A DNA stretch of 64,000 bases from Zychaea mexicana. Lineage: Eukaryota; Mucoromycota; Mucoromycetes; Mucorales; Lichtheimiaceae. The number at the start of each line of letters is the position of its first letter. The stretch's first letter is position 1. The position numbers and the translations under genes are program-made. A model generated the notes under the pieces. It was not told where the DNA came from, did no database searches, and saw nothing but the letters and a program-made list of their open reading frames with translations. Below, piece after piece: positions 63,398 through 64,000 of the stretch. Location of the stretch: contig NW_026516770.1 of assembly GCF_025766255.1 (NCBI RefSeq), positions 1 to 64,000 on the forward strand, in the 5' to 3' direction.

Positions 63398-64000
63398 TTC
63401 TATACACTTTATTACCATAGACAAACTGGCGACAGGACAAAGCAGCTACGCTGACTCGTAACAAGCAATCCGATGCTGTATGTGATCTCCTCGCTGTAAT
63501 CTTAATGAGTTATTGTGACATTTGTCTATACACTCCTGATAGATATATCAGATAGTGTAGATCAAGGGTAATAGGGATTTTTGTTGCACTTGTCATACAA
63601 ACCGAGCGATTGAAATGCAAAGCACCTTGATAACGTGTTCTCTTTTCGTGCGTCTTTTATATATATTGCACTCAGTAACATGCAGCTCCCAACATTTCTC
63701 TTCTTGCCCCACTTCAAGTACATCTTCTAATTCCATAACAGCTCATTATAGAAATAGGAAATGGGATACAATAGAGAGTGCCAAACATGCCTGTGGAAAG
63801 CTATTCAATATTATCACCATATCACATCGTATCATCACTCTCCTTTATAACGTACAGACACACTTTTCTCATTCTAAAAATTTATATGATAGTGTCCCTG
63901 TGATTATATGCAACTATATACTAGTTGTTTTGTCTATATACAGGATTTTGAATCCAATCCCGGACACGGGCTCAAAAATTTGTGGTTTACGGGATTTACC
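63398..64000. other. Window end, no gene seen
   Basis: AT-rich sequence without supported coding frames. If the repeated unit of 63179-63397 once extended further, this part has diverged beyond recognition by eye. Confidence 0.4.

Noticed and set aside
1..64000. CRISPR array or prokaryotic operon structure
   Set aside because: No regularly spaced direct repeats; genes are intron-rich and eukaryotic.

Overview
The window looks like a scaffold piece from a filamentous fungus, most likely Mucoromycota (Mucorales-like; inferred). The basis is AT-rich intergenic DNA, genes cut by many 40-110 nt GT-AG introns, Q/S/T-rich regulatory proteins, a von Willebrand A-domain protein 8 homologue, an alternative oxidase and decayed DNA transposons. 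No CRISPR, rRNA or convincing tRNA was seen. Nearly all intron-exon models below were built by hand from splice signals and frame. For genes described as arithmetically closed, the exon lengths sum to a whole number of codons.

Layout. 0.3-3.1 kb: an S/P-rich hypothetical gene with a frame break (minus) and a coiled-coil protein (plus). 3.7-6.0 kb: a SUT/SLC45-type sugar transporter (minus). 6.3-8.6 kb: an SAM methyltransferase with a long low-complexity N-terminus (plus). 9.5-17.9 kb: a degenerate hAT transposon whose transposase is interrupted by a complete 3,781-bp Mutator-like (MULE) element with perfect 123-bp terminal inverted repeats. The MULE carries an OTU-type cysteine protease gene beside a broken transposase. 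17.7-20.3 kb: a compact cluster of three unrecognised ORFs abutting the hAT right end. 22.9-24.5 kb: a beta-trefoil lectin-like gene. 26 kb: mitochondrial ribosomal protein bS16. 28.4-36.5 kb: a ~31-exon VWA8 gene. 39.1-40.9 kb: a Q/S-rich hypothetical protein. 41.1-44.3 kb: a DH-BAR Rho-GEF. 46.3-48.7 kb: a Gyp1/TBC1D22-type Rab GAP. 49.6-50.4 kb: an Nrg1-like C2H2 repressor. 50.4-57.6 kb: a gene desert. 57.7-58.8 kb: alternative oxidase. 59.6-61.5 kb: a monocarboxylate-type MFS permease. 61.6-62.6 kb: a His-rich membrane protein. 62.8-63.4 kb: degenerate, inverted copies of the 3' parts of both the methyltransferase and the three-ORF cluster, fused to each other.

Most genes are unrelated housekeeping or regulatory genes and form no pathway; a Rho GEF, a Rab GAP and a repressor are simply neighbours. 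The most unusual part is the 9.5-20.4 kb accessory island. It holds a nested transposon pair plus an unidentified three-gene unit whose 3' end recurs 43 kb away, the best candidate here for an undescribed mobile or virus-like element. Other notable details are micro-exons of 5, 13, 15, 19 and 23 nt and two apparent GC-AG introns.
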